Shown here piece after piece: positions 8,374 through 18,023 of a DNA stretch of 64,000 nucleotides. A program made the position numbers and the translations under genes. The stretch lies in NCBI RefSeq assembly GCF_901827185.1, contig NZ_LR594671.1, positions 1,488,001 to 1,552,000 on the forward strand, in the 5' to 3' direction. The first letter of the stretch is position 1. Every line of letters begins with the position of its first letter. Source of the stretch: Variovorax sp. PBL-E5 (GTDB taxonomy: Bacteria; Pseudomonadota; Gammaproteobacteria; Burkholderiales; Burkholderiaceae_C). A model generated the notes under the pieces. It did no database searches, had not been told where the DNA came from, and worked only from the letters and a program-made list of their open reading frames with translations.

Positions 8374-9458
8374 AGAGCGCCTCGCATTCACAAAAGGGCC
8401 TTTCGCTCATCGAGATGATGATCGCCATCAGCCTCGGCATCCTGCTCGTCGGCGTCGTGGTCAGCGCCTATGTCGCGCAGTCGCAGGTCTACAAGGCTTC
8501 ACAGGGACAAGCCGCCATTCAGGATGCAGACAACGCGATTGCCGGCCTCGTGGGTCCGACCGTGCGCGCGGCAGGATTCGCCGGATGCTCGTCGATCAGC
8601 GGCGCAGCCTCCAACCTGGTGCCCGGTGGGTCGCCGCCCTTGGGCAATCTGGCCAACGTATCCACGGGCGTGATGGGCTACGACGCCTCGAACACGGCGG
8701 GCGATGGCAGCACCCTGAGCATCGCGACGGACAACGCCAACAACGATGCCGACCCGTCCCACTGGTCGCCCTCGCTGGACGTGCAATTGGCAGGCCATGT
8801 GCTGCCGGGCAGCGACGTGCTGGTCGTTCTGGGCGCGGTCGCCGGCAGTGCCCCGACCGCGCTCACCAGCGGCGCCGGAGTTGCCGCAGGTCCGCTGCAG
8901 GTCAAGGATGCCAGCGCCATTGCGCCCGGCCAGTTCGCCGCGATATCCGACTGCGGCAAATCGACGATCTTTCTGAACACCGGCGCCGCCATCTCCCAGA
9001 CCACCATCGCGCGCGACGCGGGTGCGGCCGCGTTGACCAACGCGGCTGCGACTTTCCCCGTGAACTATGGAGTGGGGGCACAAGTGATCCCGCTGAGTCA
9101 GACCGCCTTTTTCGTTTCGCACACCGACGCGGACCAAAGCGCGTTGATGCGCGCAACGCTCACCACCACCGGCTGGAATATCGAGCAATTGGTACCCGGC
9201 GTCGAGAGCATGCAGGTGCTCTACGGAAGCAATGCGAACTTCGTGATTGCGCAATACGTGCCAGCCGGCGCCGTGACCGATTGGACGGCGGTGTCCAGCG
9301 TGCGCTTGTCTTTCCTGATCGAAGGAAGGGCCGGCTCGGGGACAGGCGCCGCCGCGTCGCCCTACACGCTGCTGGGCACTGCCGTCACGCCGCCCGCCGA
9401 CACGCGGCTTCGCCACGTGTACGAGATGACGATCAATCTGCGCAACGCCACGTCGTGA
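8370..9458 (+). CDS. pilW: Type IV pilus minor pilin PilW
   Basis: 362-residue PilW-family pseudopilin. The leader ends SQKG-LSLIEMMIA (Gly at residue 10, Glu at +5), with a hydrophobic N-terminal helix and a large beta-rich C-terminal region, the usual PilW size. ATG at 8370 overlaps the pilV stop, and its own stop TGA at 9456-9458 shares a base with the pilX ATG, so pilV-pilW-pilX are translationally coupled. Expected at the inner membrane and in the pilus tip complex with PilX and PilY1. Confidence 0.9.
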   Translation: MKSASHSQKGLSLIEMMIAISLGILLVGVVVSAYVAQSQVYKASQGQAAIQDADNAIAGLVGPTVRAAGFAGCSSISGAASNLVPGGSPPLGNLANVSTGVMGYDASNTAGDGSTLSIATDNANNDADPSHWSPSLDVQLAGHVLPGSDVLVVLGAVAGSAPTALTSGAGVAAGPLQVKDASAIAPGQFAAISDCGKSTIFLNTGAAISQTTIARDAGAAALTNAAATFPVNYGVGAQVIPLSQTAFFVSHTDADQSALMRATLTTTGWNIEQLVPGVESMQVLYGSNANFVIAQYVPAGAVTDWTAVSSVRLSFLIEGRAGSGTGAAASPYTLLGTAVTPPADTRLRHVYEMTINLRNATS

Positions 9459-9958
9459 TGAACGCCACGACGTCATCTTCACAGCGCGGTGCGGTGCTGC
9501 TGAGCACCGTGATGTTGCTCGTCATGCTCACCATTCTCGCTCTTGCAGCGTTTTCGCTGAACACGACGCAAACGCGTGTCGCCACGAATTCCGCGGACAG
9601 CATGGTGGCATTCCAGACGGCCGAGGGCACGCTCGCCCAGGTCGAGAACGCGTTGATCGGCGGAACCTATTCCGACAGCAGTTTTGCGGCAAACCAGAAC
9701 GGGCTCTACATCCTCGACCCCACAGCCGATCCGGTTTGGAAGAACCCGGCCATCTGGACATCGACGAGCGCGGTGCTGCAAGGCTTTCAAGGCGGCTCGA
9801 ATGCACCGTCAGCCTATGTGATCGAGAAGCTGCCGCCCGTGCCCAAGCCGGGCATCAGCACGAAGACAGCGATACGGGTGTACCGCATCACCGTGCGGGC
9901 GACCGGCAAGAGCGGAGGGTCTCCCGTGATGCTTCAAAGCACGGTGTCGCTTCAATAG
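9458..9958 (+). CDS. pilX: Type IV pilus assembly protein PilX
   Basis: 166 residues. The N terminus SSQRG-AVLLSTVMLLVML is a prepilin-like helix without the usual Glu at +5, as is typical of PilX, followed by the PilX_N-like stretch with FQTAEGTLAQVE near residue 50. Start and stop contacts with pilW (TGATG) and a 13-base gap to pilY1 place it in the same transcript. PilX is thought to anchor PilY1 to the minor pilin complex. Confidence 0.86.
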   Translation: MNATTSSSQRGAVLLSTVMLLVMLTILALAAFSLNTTQTRVATNSADSMVAFQTAEGTLAQVENALIGGTYSDSSFAANQNGLYILDPTADPVWKNPAIWTSTSAVLQGFQGGSNAPSAYVIEKLPPVPKPGISTKTAIRVYRITVRATGKSGGSPVMLQSTVSLQ

Positions 9959-9971
9959 GTGGACCAAGACC

Positions 9972-12900
9972 ATGAAAACAATGCGCCGCGTTCGCTCGTG
10001 GGTACCCGGAATCCGCTGGTGGGGCATTCCCCTGGCGGTGCTGCTGTCGATGGGAGGAGGCCTGTTGGAGGCCATGGCTTCCAATCCGACATTGCTCATT
10101 TCGCAAGTGCCTCTCGCATTGACGACGCCTGGGCGTCCGCAGGTCGTCTTCGCCCTCGCCAATTCATCGTCGATGGACGGCATCCTGAGCGGCGCGATCA
10201 TGACCGGATCGGGCATGCGAAGCATCCCGATCTATGCCGACTACGGTCTGGTATTCCCGATCGATGAGCTGGGCGGTTCGAGTTCGCCGGTGAACTATGC
10301 GGTACCCGCCGGCTTCACACCACCGCGGCAGCCTGCCGATTCCACCGGCATGGCGCCTTACACGGCCGTCGATGCCCAGGGTTGGCCAGTAGACAACGGG
10401 CCGAGCCGGTTGAACGTCGCCAAGGCCGGCATCATGGCGACCTTGCAGAGCTACTTGCAAAACACCGATTTCGGGTTGATGGACTACCAATCCGAGGCCG
10501 ATGGGGTGTACCTGACATATGCCTACTACATGTCGCCGGACACCGGAGGCTTCGTCTACACCAACACCCAGGAACCAGGGAAGCGATACATCACCAACCC
10601 GTGCGCCAACTACAAGAGCAGCGCGACAACGCTGGTCGGCACCACTTGCGATTCCATCGCCAACAGCGGACTGGTGGACTCGGCGACGCTGTCAGGCAGC
10701 GCGTACGTGCAAATCGGGGCGTCGAGCGACGACCCGAATATCAACGATGTGTATTACCTGGGAACAGGGCTTGCGCCGGTCTTCTACAAATACGGAGAGC
10801 CGACGCCCAAGTCACCCTATCCGCCCTACTTCAAGCTGTCTGATTTCAACGCACGGCGAACCCTGATCAGCTATCCCAACACTGCGCCCGCTGGACAGCC
10901 CAATACATCGGTGCCTTCCAACGCAGGCTATGCCGCATACTCGTCGCAAATCCTGTATGCCCAGCGTGGCTTCGGGTTCAGTAAATATGCCTCTCCCGGA
11001 GATGGCCACGTCGTCGTTGACATGACCAAGCTCGGCGCCAATCCGGCGGCGACCGACGTCACGGCTGCACTCAACACCTTCTTGCCTTCTCTTCAGTCCG
11101 AATCCATGGACATCGACGCTCCGGATATCAAATCGGTAGCCAGCCAGTCCCCGATCGCGGGCCTGCTGACCGGCGTCAAATCGTATTTCGGCCGCGTGGC
11201 CCCGAACAGCGTCGGAGGATGTGCGCCCCAGCAATATGTGGTCCTGCTCTCGGACGGTCTTCCGACCATGGATCTGAGCGGCGGTGCATGGCCGCCATTG
11301 GGCAGTGCCGCGGCCGCTGGCTTCGGCATCACGGCCAACTTCAATGACGACGGTTCCCTGGCATCCACCAACAATCAGGCGGTGCACGACGCCATTGAAA
11401 GCACCAAGGCGCTTCGCAGCGTGGGCATCAAGACCTATGTCGTGGGTCTGGGAGCCGGTGTCGACCCGACGCTCAATCCACAAGCGGCCGCCACGCTGAA
11501 GGCGATCGCCGTCGCAGGTGGAACCGCCAACTACTATCCCGCGACGAGCCCTGCTGCTCTTGTCGACGACCTGAACGGCATTCTCGTCGCGGTGCAGAAC
11601 GCAGCAGCGAGTTTGACCGCCTCTTCCGTGAACTCCAGCCATCTGCAAAGCGGCAGCGTCGAATACCAGGCGAATCTCGTTTCCAGCGATACGCCCTACC
11701 AGGATTGGACCGGCGATCTGTTCGCCAAGGCATTGGATCCGGCGACCGGCGCGCCGACCGGCGGACCGATCTGGTCGGCCCGGACCTTGCTCGATGCCCA
11801 GGCCGCAGGCACCGGCTGGTCTTCATCACGCCTGATCGCGACCTGGAACCCGGTGCTCAATGCCGGGGTGCCGTTCGAATGGCCGGGTAGCGCGGCCTCT
11901 TCGGGGATCAGTCCGGCCCAGCAGTCGCTGCTGCAGCCTTCCGACACTGCGGGCCAAAGTCGACTGGCCTATCTGCGCGGCGATACCTCCGGCGAAGCTC
12001 GCAATGGTGGAACATTCCGGAATCGATCCCACTTGCTGGGCGACATCGTCGACAGCCAGGCCGCGTATGTGGGTGCACCGAACGGAACCTATTTCTCGAC
12101 CAGTTATTTCACCTTCCAATCCAGGCATGCCAACCGAGCCCCCATGCTCTATGTCGGCGCCAACGACGGCATGCTGCATGGGATCAATGCGAGCAACGGC
12201 AGCGAGCAGTTCGCGTTCGTTCCCAATGGCGTGTTCTCCAATCTCTACCAACTCAGCGCGCCGTTCTACAACCAGAGTCATCTGTTCTTCGTGGACGGGT
12301 CGCCGCAATCCGGCGACGTTCAATTCTCCGACGGCAGTTGGCACACGATGCTCGTCGGTGGCGAGAATGGCGGGGGACGCACGGTCTACGCGCTGGATGT
12401 GACCGACCCGTCGACGCTGACCAGCGAGACGGCTGTGGCAAACGCCGTGAAGTGGGAATTCAGCGACAGCGACATGGGGCTTTCCTACAGCCAGCCGACC
12501 ATCGCAGCGATTGCGGCGTCGCCCAACTATGCGGTCTTCTTCGGCAATGGCTACAACAGCCCGTCCAATCACGCGATTCTCTTTGCGGTGAATCCGCAGA
12601 CGGGCGAGACCATCGCCAAGATCGATCTGTGTTCCGCGTCAGGCGTCCCGTCGAATGCGTGCTCGGCGACCGCGCCCGAAGGGCTTTCCACGGTGAGTGT
12701 GGCCAACTCGGACGGGCTTCAGTCCGCGGCCATCACGAAGGTCTACGCGGGCGACCTGCAGGGCAATCTGTGGGCCATCGACGTGAGCAGTGCCACGCCC
12801 AGCGCATGGTCGGTCAAGCTGCTGTTCCAGGCGCGGGATGCAGCCGGAGCCGCGCAACCTATCACCACCGCGCCTGTCGTCACCTTGAATCCCCAGTATC

Positions 12901-13547
12901 CGCACATCGCCGGGCTTTTCGTGATGTTCGGTACCGGGCAGTTTCTGACGGCCAGCGACCTCTCGGGTACGCAGGTTCAATCCGTCTACGGGATATTGGA
13001 CAGCCCGACGGGAAGCGGCTACCCCTACCAACGCAGCAATCTTCAATCGCAGACGCTGACCCTGGTCACGGCCGCGCAGTCCGGGCTGCCGCAGGACATT
13101 CTCACGGCCACGAATTCGAGAGTGGATTTCAGTAGCAAGGTGGGCTGGCATGACGATCTTCCCATTGCCGGACAGAGAGTCATGACGGACCCGCAATTGC
13201 TCAACGGTGCCTTCATCACCACCCTCAATACACCGCCTTCGACCAGTTGCGGAATTCGGGCGGCACCGGTGCTGCTGGAACTCAATTACGCCACTGGCGG
13301 CGCGTTCTCCCAGCCGCAGCTGGATGTCAACGGGAATCTCGTCATCGATCTGAACGACGCCTACAACGGTAGCAATCCTGTGGGCGTGGGCTTGGGCACT
13401 GCGGGATATGGCAGTTCACCGACGATTCTCGGGCCGAACAAGTCGAATCAGATGGTCAAGAACATCACGCTGTCGAATGGAACGCAGCCATCGATCCTCA
13501 ACCCGAACAACAACACGCATTCCATCGCGTGGTGGCAGATCCAGTGA
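9972..13547 (+). CDS. pilY1: Type IV pilus tip adhesin/assembly protein PilY1
   Basis: 1191-residue secreted protein with an N-terminal hydrophobic signal (residues about 14-36, ending near AMASN), a von Willebrand A-like half and a C-terminal beta-propeller. The vWA part shows VVLLSDGLPTMDL near residue 425, but the MIDAS-like first strand reads VFALANSSSMDG, so the usual first Asp of DxSxS is Ala. The propeller holds AVFFGNGYNSPSNH and YAGDLQGNLWAIDV. Near residue 1117, DVNGNLVID is an EF-hand-like calcium loop comparable to the one controlling pilus retraction in characterised PilY1 proteins. It serves pilus biogenesis, adhesion and surface sensing. Confidence 0.92.
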   Translation: MKTMRRVRSWVPGIRWWGIPLAVLLSMGGGLLEAMASNPTLLISQVPLALTTPGRPQVVFALANSSSMDGILSGAIMTGSGMRSIPIYADYGLVFPIDELGGSSSPVNYAVPAGFTPPRQPADSTGMAPYTAVDAQGWPVDNGPSRLNVAKAGIMATLQSYLQNTDFGLMDYQSEADGVYLTYAYYMSPDTGGFVYTNTQEPGKRYITNPCANYKSSATTLVGTTCDSIANSGLVDSATLSGSAYVQIGASSDDPNINDVYYLGTGLAPVFYKYGEPTPKSPYPPYFKLSDFNARRTLISYPNTAPAGQPNTSVPSNAGYAAYSSQILYAQRGFGFSKYASPGDGHVVVDMTKLGANPAATDVTAALNTFLPSLQSESMDIDAPDIKSVASQSPIAGLLTGVKSYFGRVAPNSVGGCAPQQYVVLLSDGLPTMDLSGGAWPPLGSAAAAGFGITANFNDDGSLASTNNQAVHDAIESTKALRSVGIKTYVVGLGAGVDPTLNPQAAATLKAIAVAGGTANYYPATSPAALVDDLNGILVAVQNAAASLTASSVNSSHLQSGSVEYQANLVSSDTPYQDWTGDLFAKALDPATGAPTGGPIWSARTLLDAQAAGTGWSSSRLIATWNPVLNAGVPFEWPGSAASSGISPAQQSLLQPSDTAGQSRLAYLRGDTSGEARNGGTFRNRSHLLGDIVDSQAAYVGAPNGTYFSTSYFTFQSRHANRAPMLYVGANDGMLHGINASNGSEQFAFVPNGVFSNLYQLSAPFYNQSHLFFVDGSPQSGDVQFSDGSWHTMLVGGENGGGRTVYALDVTDPSTLTSETAVANAVKWEFSDSDMGLSYSQPTIAAIAASPNYAVFFGNGYNSPSNHAILFAVNPQTGETIAKIDLCSASGVPSNACSATAPEGLSTVSVANSDGLQSAAITKVYAGDLQGNLWAIDVSSATPSAWSVKLLFQARDAAGAAQPITTAPVVTLNPQYPHIAGLFVMFGTGQFLTASDLSGTQVQSVYGILDSPTGSGYPYQRSNLQSQTLTLVTAAQSGLPQDILTATNSRVDFSSKVGWHDDLPIAGQRVMTDPQLLNGAFITTLNTPPSTSCGIRAAPVLLELNYATGGAFSQPQLDVNGNLVIDLNDAYNGSNPVGVGLGTAGYGSSPTILGPNKSNQMVKNITLSNGTQPSILNPNNNTHSIAWWQIQ

Positions 13548-13554
13548 CGATGCC

Positions 13555-14004
13555 ATGAACGATTCATTTGCTTTCTCGAACACGCGCCCACGCCGCACGG
13601 CCATCTCCGGCTTCACGTTGCTGGAACTGATGATCACGCTCGCCATCGTGGCGCTGCTGACCGTCATCGCAATGCCTTCCTATCGCAGCTATGTATTGCG
13701 ATCGCACCGCTCCGATGCCTACGCGGCCCTGACGCAGGATCAGGCGATTCTCGAACGTTGCTATGCGCAGAACTATTCGTACAGCCAGGCATGCGCCGCT
13801 TTGCCGGCCTTTCCGCAGACATCAGCGCAGAACTTCTACACCGTGGTGCTGACGCAAAGCGCGACCTCATACCTGCTTACCGCGACCCCGTCGGGATCTC
13901 AACTGGCCGATACCGCGTGCGCATCCCTCTCCATCGACCAGACGAACAGCAAGACGGCGCTCGACAGTCAAGGCGTGGCCAGCGCTTCATGCTGGGGACA
14001 ATGA
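13555..14004 (+). CDS. pilE: Type IV pilin / PilE-like minor pilin
   Basis: 149 residues. The prepilin signal ends AISG-FTLLELMIT (Gly at residue 19, Glu at +5), followed by the N-terminal helix and a short globular domain with Cys residues (ERCYAQ, QACAAL, DTACAS, ASCWG) able to form the pilin disulfides. Eight bases after pilY1, it closes the cluster as pilE does elsewhere. At this size and place it is more likely the PilE minor pilin than the major subunit PilA, but the sequence alone does not exclude the latter. It is convergent with ubiX. Confidence 0.87.
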   Translation: MNDSFAFSNTRPRRTAISGFTLLELMITLAIVALLTVIAMPSYRSYVLRSHRSDAYAALTQDQAILERCYAQNYSYSQACAALPAFPQTSAQNFYTVVLTQSATSYLLTATPSGSQLADTACASLSIDQTNSKTALDSQGVASASCWGQ

Positions 14005-14014
14005 AACCCCCGAC

Positions 14015-14635
14015 TCAGGCGTCGCCGTCTTCATTGGCCGGCGGCAACTGCGCATGCCGGCTGCTGCCCGACCAGCGCTTGACGCCCCCGGTGTCGATGT
14101 CGAACAGGTCGAGCACGCGGCCGAGCGTGTGGTCGATCATCTGTTCGAGATTCACCGGGCGCGCATAGAAGGCCGGCACCGGCGGCGCAACGATCGCGCC
14201 CATCTCGGTGACGGCCAGCATGTTGCGGATGTGGGCCAGGTTGAGCGGTGTCTCGCGCGCCAGCAGCACCAGGCGCTTGCGCTCCTTCAGCACCACGTCG
14301 GCCGCACGCGTGAGCAGCGAGGATGAATTCGCACTCGCGATCTCGGCCAGCGTCCGCATCGAGCAGGGCGCGATCACCATGCCGAGCGTGCGGTACGAGC
14401 CGCTGGAAATGCAGGCCGCCATGTCGTCGCTGCGATAGCAGTGGTCGGCAAGATCCGTCACGTCCTTGAGCTTCAGGTCGGTCTCGTAGGCCAGCGTGAC
14501 CTGCGCCGACTTGCTGACGATCAGGTGGCTTTCGACATCGAGTTCTCGCAGCAGTTCGAGCAGCCGCACGCCGAGGATCGCGCCCGAGGCACCGCTGATG
14601 CCGACGATGATCCGACGCGGTGCCGTTTCATGCAT
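14015..14635 (-). CDS. ubiX: UbiX/Pad1 family flavin prenyltransferase
   Basis: 206-residue flavin prenyltransferase. It joins dimethylallyl phosphate to FMN to make prenyl-FMN, the cofactor of UbiD enzymes. RIIVGISGASGAILGVRLLELL at the N terminus forms the FMN/phosphate pocket; ACISSGSYRTLGMVIAPCSM and RKRLVLLARETPLNLAH are family hallmarks. It is the last gene of the molybdenum hydroxylase run, 17 bases after the GTPase gene. That context and a UbiD homologue at 1826 suggest it serves catabolic decarboxylation, although it could equally supply ubiquinone synthesis. Confidence 0.92.
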   Translation of the reverse strand: MHETAPRRIIVGISGASGAILGVRLLELLRELDVESHLIVSKSAQVTLAYETDLKLKDVTDLADHCYRSDDMAACISSGSYRTLGMVIAPCSMRTLAEIASANSSSLLTRAADVVLKERKRLVLLARETPLNLAHIRNMLAVTEMGAIVAPPVPAFYARPVNLEQMIDHTLGRVLDLFDIDTGGVKRWSGSSRHAQLPPANEDGDA

Positions 14636-14652
14636 GGCGAGTTCGTCGTGCC

Positions 14653-15714
14653 TCAGGCGGCAACGCTCATGGCATCGGTCTGCAGGCAGGCCTGCAGCAC
14701 GAGGCGCAGCCGAAGCGGATCGAGCGCGCGTCCGATGAAGACGAACTTGCTCTCGGGCGCGGCTTCGCCCCAGCTCTCGGCCGGCCGCAGGTCGAGCACG
14801 CGGTGCACGCCCTGCAGCACATGGCGGCGCGGATGGCCGGCGATGGCGACGATGCCCTTCAGGCGGAAGATGTTCTCGCCATCGGCATCGAGCAGCTCGC
14901 GCAGCGCCTCTTCGAGCGCTTCGCGGCGGAAGGGTGCGTCGAACACCAGCGACACCGAGGCCACCGAAGGATCGTGTCGATGCCCACCGAGATCGAGAAA
15001 GTCGGCCTCGGTGACGAGTTGCGAGGCCGAGTCGAAACCGCTGATGCCGAGGATCTGCGTCAGGTCGACCTGCGCATGGTTGGAGCGCATCACCTGGCCG
15101 CCTTCGTTGAGTGTGCAGAGGCGCCGCTCGACGCGCTGCAGCGTCGCCTCGTCCACCAGGTCGGTCTTGTTGACGATGATGCGGTCGGCCGAGACGATCT
15201 GGTCGATCGCCTGGTTGTCGTGATCGCGCAATTGCGGATCGTCGAGATGGCTCTCGATGTGCAGCGCGTCGACCAGCGTCACGATGCCGTCGAGCCGCAC
15301 GCGGCGCGCGACCTCGTTGTCCATGAAGAAGGTCGCGGCCACCGGCGTCGGATCGGCCAGGCCGCTGGTCTCGACCAGGATGTGATCGAAGGGCTCGGGC
15401 CGTGCGAGCAGCGTCTGCAGGATGCGCACGAGGTCGGTGCGCACATCGACCACGCAGCAGATGCAGCCGTTGGTCATCTGGAAGATTTCTTCCTCCGAGG
15501 TCATCACCAGGTCGGAATCGACATCGACCTCGCCGAACTCGTTCTCGATCACGGCGATGCGCAGGCCGTGCTTCTCGGTCAGGATGTGGTTGAGCAGCGT
15601 GGTCTTGCCGGCGCCGAGGAAGCCGGTGAGGATGGTCACCGGGACGGGTTGCGCGATGTCGACGGGCGCTGTATCGGTCGGCGCGTCGGCGCGTTGGGCA
15701 TCGGGGAATCGCAT
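14653..15714 (-). CDS. COG0523 (CobW/P47K) family GTP-binding protein
   Basis: 353-residue G3E GTPase of the CobW/YeiR/Nha3 group. Walker A is GFLGAGKTTLLNHIL (residues about 32-46), the metal motif GCICCVV follows near residue 81, the Mg-binding ETSGLADP near residue 115 and the base-recognition motif NKTDLVD near residue 180; a CobW C-terminal domain closes the protein. These proteins deliver metals (Zn, Co, Fe) to client proteins or act as P47K activators of nitrile hydratase. AAGGAG precedes the start, and it sits 14 bases after the molybdenum-hydroxylase large subunit gene, so an accessory role for that enzyme or a neighbouring metalloenzyme is plausible but not shown. Confidence 0.9.
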   Translation of the reverse strand: MRFPDAQRADAPTDTAPVDIAQPVPVTILTGFLGAGKTTLLNHILTEKHGLRIAVIENEFGEVDVDSDLVMTSEEEIFQMTNGCICCVVDVRTDLVRILQTLLARPEPFDHILVETSGLADPTPVAATFFMDNEVARRVRLDGIVTLVDALHIESHLDDPQLRDHDNQAIDQIVSADRIIVNKTDLVDEATLQRVERRLCTLNEGGQVMRSNHAQVDLTQILGISGFDSASQLVTEADFLDLGGHRHDPSVASVSLVFDAPFRREALEEALRELLDADGENIFRLKGIVAIAGHPRRHVLQGVHRVLDLRPAESWGEAAPESKFVFIGRALDPLRLRLVLQACLQTDAMSVAA

Positions 15715-15728
15715 GATGGTTTGCTCCT

Positions 15729-18023
15729 TCACTGCTGGGCCGCGAGGGCCTGCAGCACTTTCTCTGGCGTGATCGGGTAGCAGCGGAAGCGAACGCCGAT
15801 GGCGTCGTAGATCGCGCTCGCGATCGCCGGGCCGATGGCCACGATCGGATCCTCGCCGACGCCCTTGGCGCCGAAGGGACCGCCGGGGTCGGGCGCGGTC
15901 TCCAGCATCACGGTGCGGATCGGCGGCATGTCCATCGACAGCGGCATCTTGTAGTCGACCAGGCTCGCGTTCAGCGAACGGCCGGTCGTCGTGTCGACCA
16001 GGTAGTCCTCGGTCAGCGTGTGGCCGATGCCCTGCTGGATGCCGCCCTCGATCTGTCCCGATGCAGCGACCGGATGGATCACCTTGCCGAACTCGTGCAC
16101 CGGCACGACCTGCAGCACGTGCACCTGGCCGGTCTCGATGTCGACCGCGACCTCGACGAAATGCGCCGCGAAGGAATAGGACTTGGTCGGCATGTAGCTG
16201 CCGTGGCCGATGATGTGGGCCGACGGAATGCCGCGCGTCGGCGACACCGCTTCGCGCACCGTCAGGCCGCGCAGCGGATCCTCGCGCAGCACGATGCGGC
16301 CGTCGAGCCAGGTCAGCGCATTGGGTTCGGCTTCGAGCCGGATGGCCGCTTGTTGCATCACCTGCTGCCGCACTTCGGCGGCCGCCATCTGCGCGGCCCG
16401 GCCCACGAGGTAGGTGGTGTGGCTGGCGAAGGCGCCGATGTCCCAGGGCACGACGTCGGTGTCGCCATGCACCACGCTGACGTCCTCGAAGGGCAGGTGC
16501 AATTCCTCGGCGACGATCTGCGCCAGCGCGGTGTGCGCGCCGGTGCCGAGGCCGGCCGCGCCGGTGAGCAGGGTGGCGGTGCCGTCCTCGTTCATCTTGA
16601 CGATCGCGTTGCCCTGTTCCTTGATGCCGGGGTAGGCGCTGGAGCCGTGCATCTCGCAGCCGATGCCCCAGCCGCGCCGCAGTGGACCGCTGGTGTCGCG
16701 CGGGCGGCGGCGCTGGGCTTCCCAGTCCACCTCGGCCATGCCGCGCACGACGCAGTCGGGCAAGCCGTGGCCGACGACCGGATGGCCCGAGGGCGCGATG
16801 TCGCCTTCGCGCACCACGTTCTGCAGCTTGAGTTGGGCCGGGTCCATGCCCAGGCGCGCGGCCGCCTCGTCCATCTGGATGTCGAGCGCGTAGTAGGTCT
16901 GCACCACGCCGTAGCCGCGGAAGGCGCCGGCAATCGGGTTGTTGGTGTAGACGCACAGGCCTTCGAGCTCGACGTTGTCGCAGCGGTAGAGCGAGCTCAG
17001 CGCGTTGGTGCCGACGGTGGTGACGCCCGGGCCGTGCGAACCGTAGGCGCCCGAGTTGTAGATCACGCGCGCCTGGCGCGCGGTGATGGTGCCGTCGTTC
17101 CTGAACCCCTGCTTGAGCCAGATGCTGGCCGGGTGCCGCGAGCGGCCGCCGAGGAAGGTCTCCTTGCGCGTGAATTCCATGCGCACCGGCTTGCGCGTCT
17201 CGCGCGCCAGCAGCGCGCAGAGGAACTCGTGCTGGAAAAGATCCTGCTTGGCGCCGAAGCCGCCGCCCATGTGATCGACCAGCACACGCACCCGGTGCAG
17301 CGGCACGCCGAGCACCTCGGCCAATGCGCCGCGCACCATGAAGGCAGTCTGCGTCGAGACCCAGCAGGTCAGCTTGTCGTTGCTGTCCCACTGGCAGACG
17401 CAGATGTTGGGTTCCATGTACGACGCGGTCGGGCGGCCGAGCTCGAACTCGCCCTCGATCACGAAGTCGGCCTCGGCGAAACCGCGCGCGATGTCGCCGC
17501 GTTTCACGATCACCGGCGGCAGCACCAGGTTGCCGCCGGGGCCGACGTCGTGCAGCAGCGGCGCGCCGGGCTGCATCGCGTCCTGTACCGTGAAGACGGC
17601 GGGCAGCGGCTCGTACTCGACCTCGATCAGGTCCAGCGCCTCTTCGGCGATCTCCTCGCTGATGGCCGCGACCACCGCGACGCCTTCGCCCCAGTAGCGC
17701 ACCTTGGTGTCGAAGATGTACTGGTCCTTGGTGCACGAGGCCGAGCGCGGATGCGGCGAGCCATAGTGCAGCACGCGCGGCACGTTCTCGTGCGTCAGCA
17801 CCGCCTTGACGCCGGGCAGCGCCAGCGCCTTGCTCGTATCGATGCGCACGACGCGCGCATGCGCGATCTTGCTGCGCAGCATCTTGCCGTGCAGCATGCC
17901 CGGCAGCGTGAGGTCGCCCGCGTACACGGCCTGGCCGGTGACCTTGTCGAGCAGGTCGCGCCGCTTGACGCTGTGGCCGATGACCTTGTGCGCCGGCTCG
18001 GCGAGATCGATGTCGCGCTTCAT
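15729..18023 (-). CDS. Xanthine dehydrogenase family, molybdopterin-binding large subunit
   Basis: 764-residue molybdenum-binding subunit of a three-subunit hydroxylase (xanthine dehydrogenase / 4-hydroxybenzoyl-CoA reductase / nicotinate-type family). An aldehyde oxidase a/b hammerhead domain is followed by the Mo-cofactor domain with GGGFGAKQD near residue 253 and, near residue 720, GAKGVGEDPIV with the expected active-site Glu. Its start overlaps the stop of the [2Fe-2S] gene by four bases. The length is close to HcrA-type subunits. An adjacent purine-type permease sharing its promoter motif argues for an N-heterocycle or purine-like substrate; an aromatic CoA ester is the alternative. Confidence 0.92.
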   Translation of the reverse strand: MKRDIDLAEPAHKVIGHSVKRRDLLDKVTGQAVYAGDLTLPGMLHGKMLRSKIAHARVVRIDTSKALALPGVKAVLTHENVPRVLHYGSPHPRSASCTKDQYIFDTKVRYWGEGVAVVAAISEEIAEEALDLIEVEYEPLPAVFTVQDAMQPGAPLLHDVGPGGNLVLPPVIVKRGDIARGFAEADFVIEGEFELGRPTASYMEPNICVCQWDSNDKLTCWVSTQTAFMVRGALAEVLGVPLHRVRVLVDHMGGGFGAKQDLFQHEFLCALLARETRKPVRMEFTRKETFLGGRSRHPASIWLKQGFRNDGTITARQARVIYNSGAYGSHGPGVTTVGTNALSSLYRCDNVELEGLCVYTNNPIAGAFRGYGVVQTYYALDIQMDEAAARLGMDPAQLKLQNVVREGDIAPSGHPVVGHGLPDCVVRGMAEVDWEAQRRRPRDTSGPLRRGWGIGCEMHGSSAYPGIKEQGNAIVKMNEDGTATLLTGAAGLGTGAHTALAQIVAEELHLPFEDVSVVHGDTDVVPWDIGAFASHTTYLVGRAAQMAAAEVRQQVMQQAAIRLEAEPNALTWLDGRIVLREDPLRGLTVREAVSPTRGIPSAHIIGHGSYMPTKSYSFAAHFVEVAVDIETGQVHVLQVVPVHEFGKVIHPVAASGQIEGGIQQGIGHTLTEDYLVDTTTGRSLNASLVDYKMPLSMDMPPIRTVMLETAPDPGGPFGAKGVGEDPIVAIGPAIASAIYDAIGVRFRCYPITPEKVLQALAAQQ

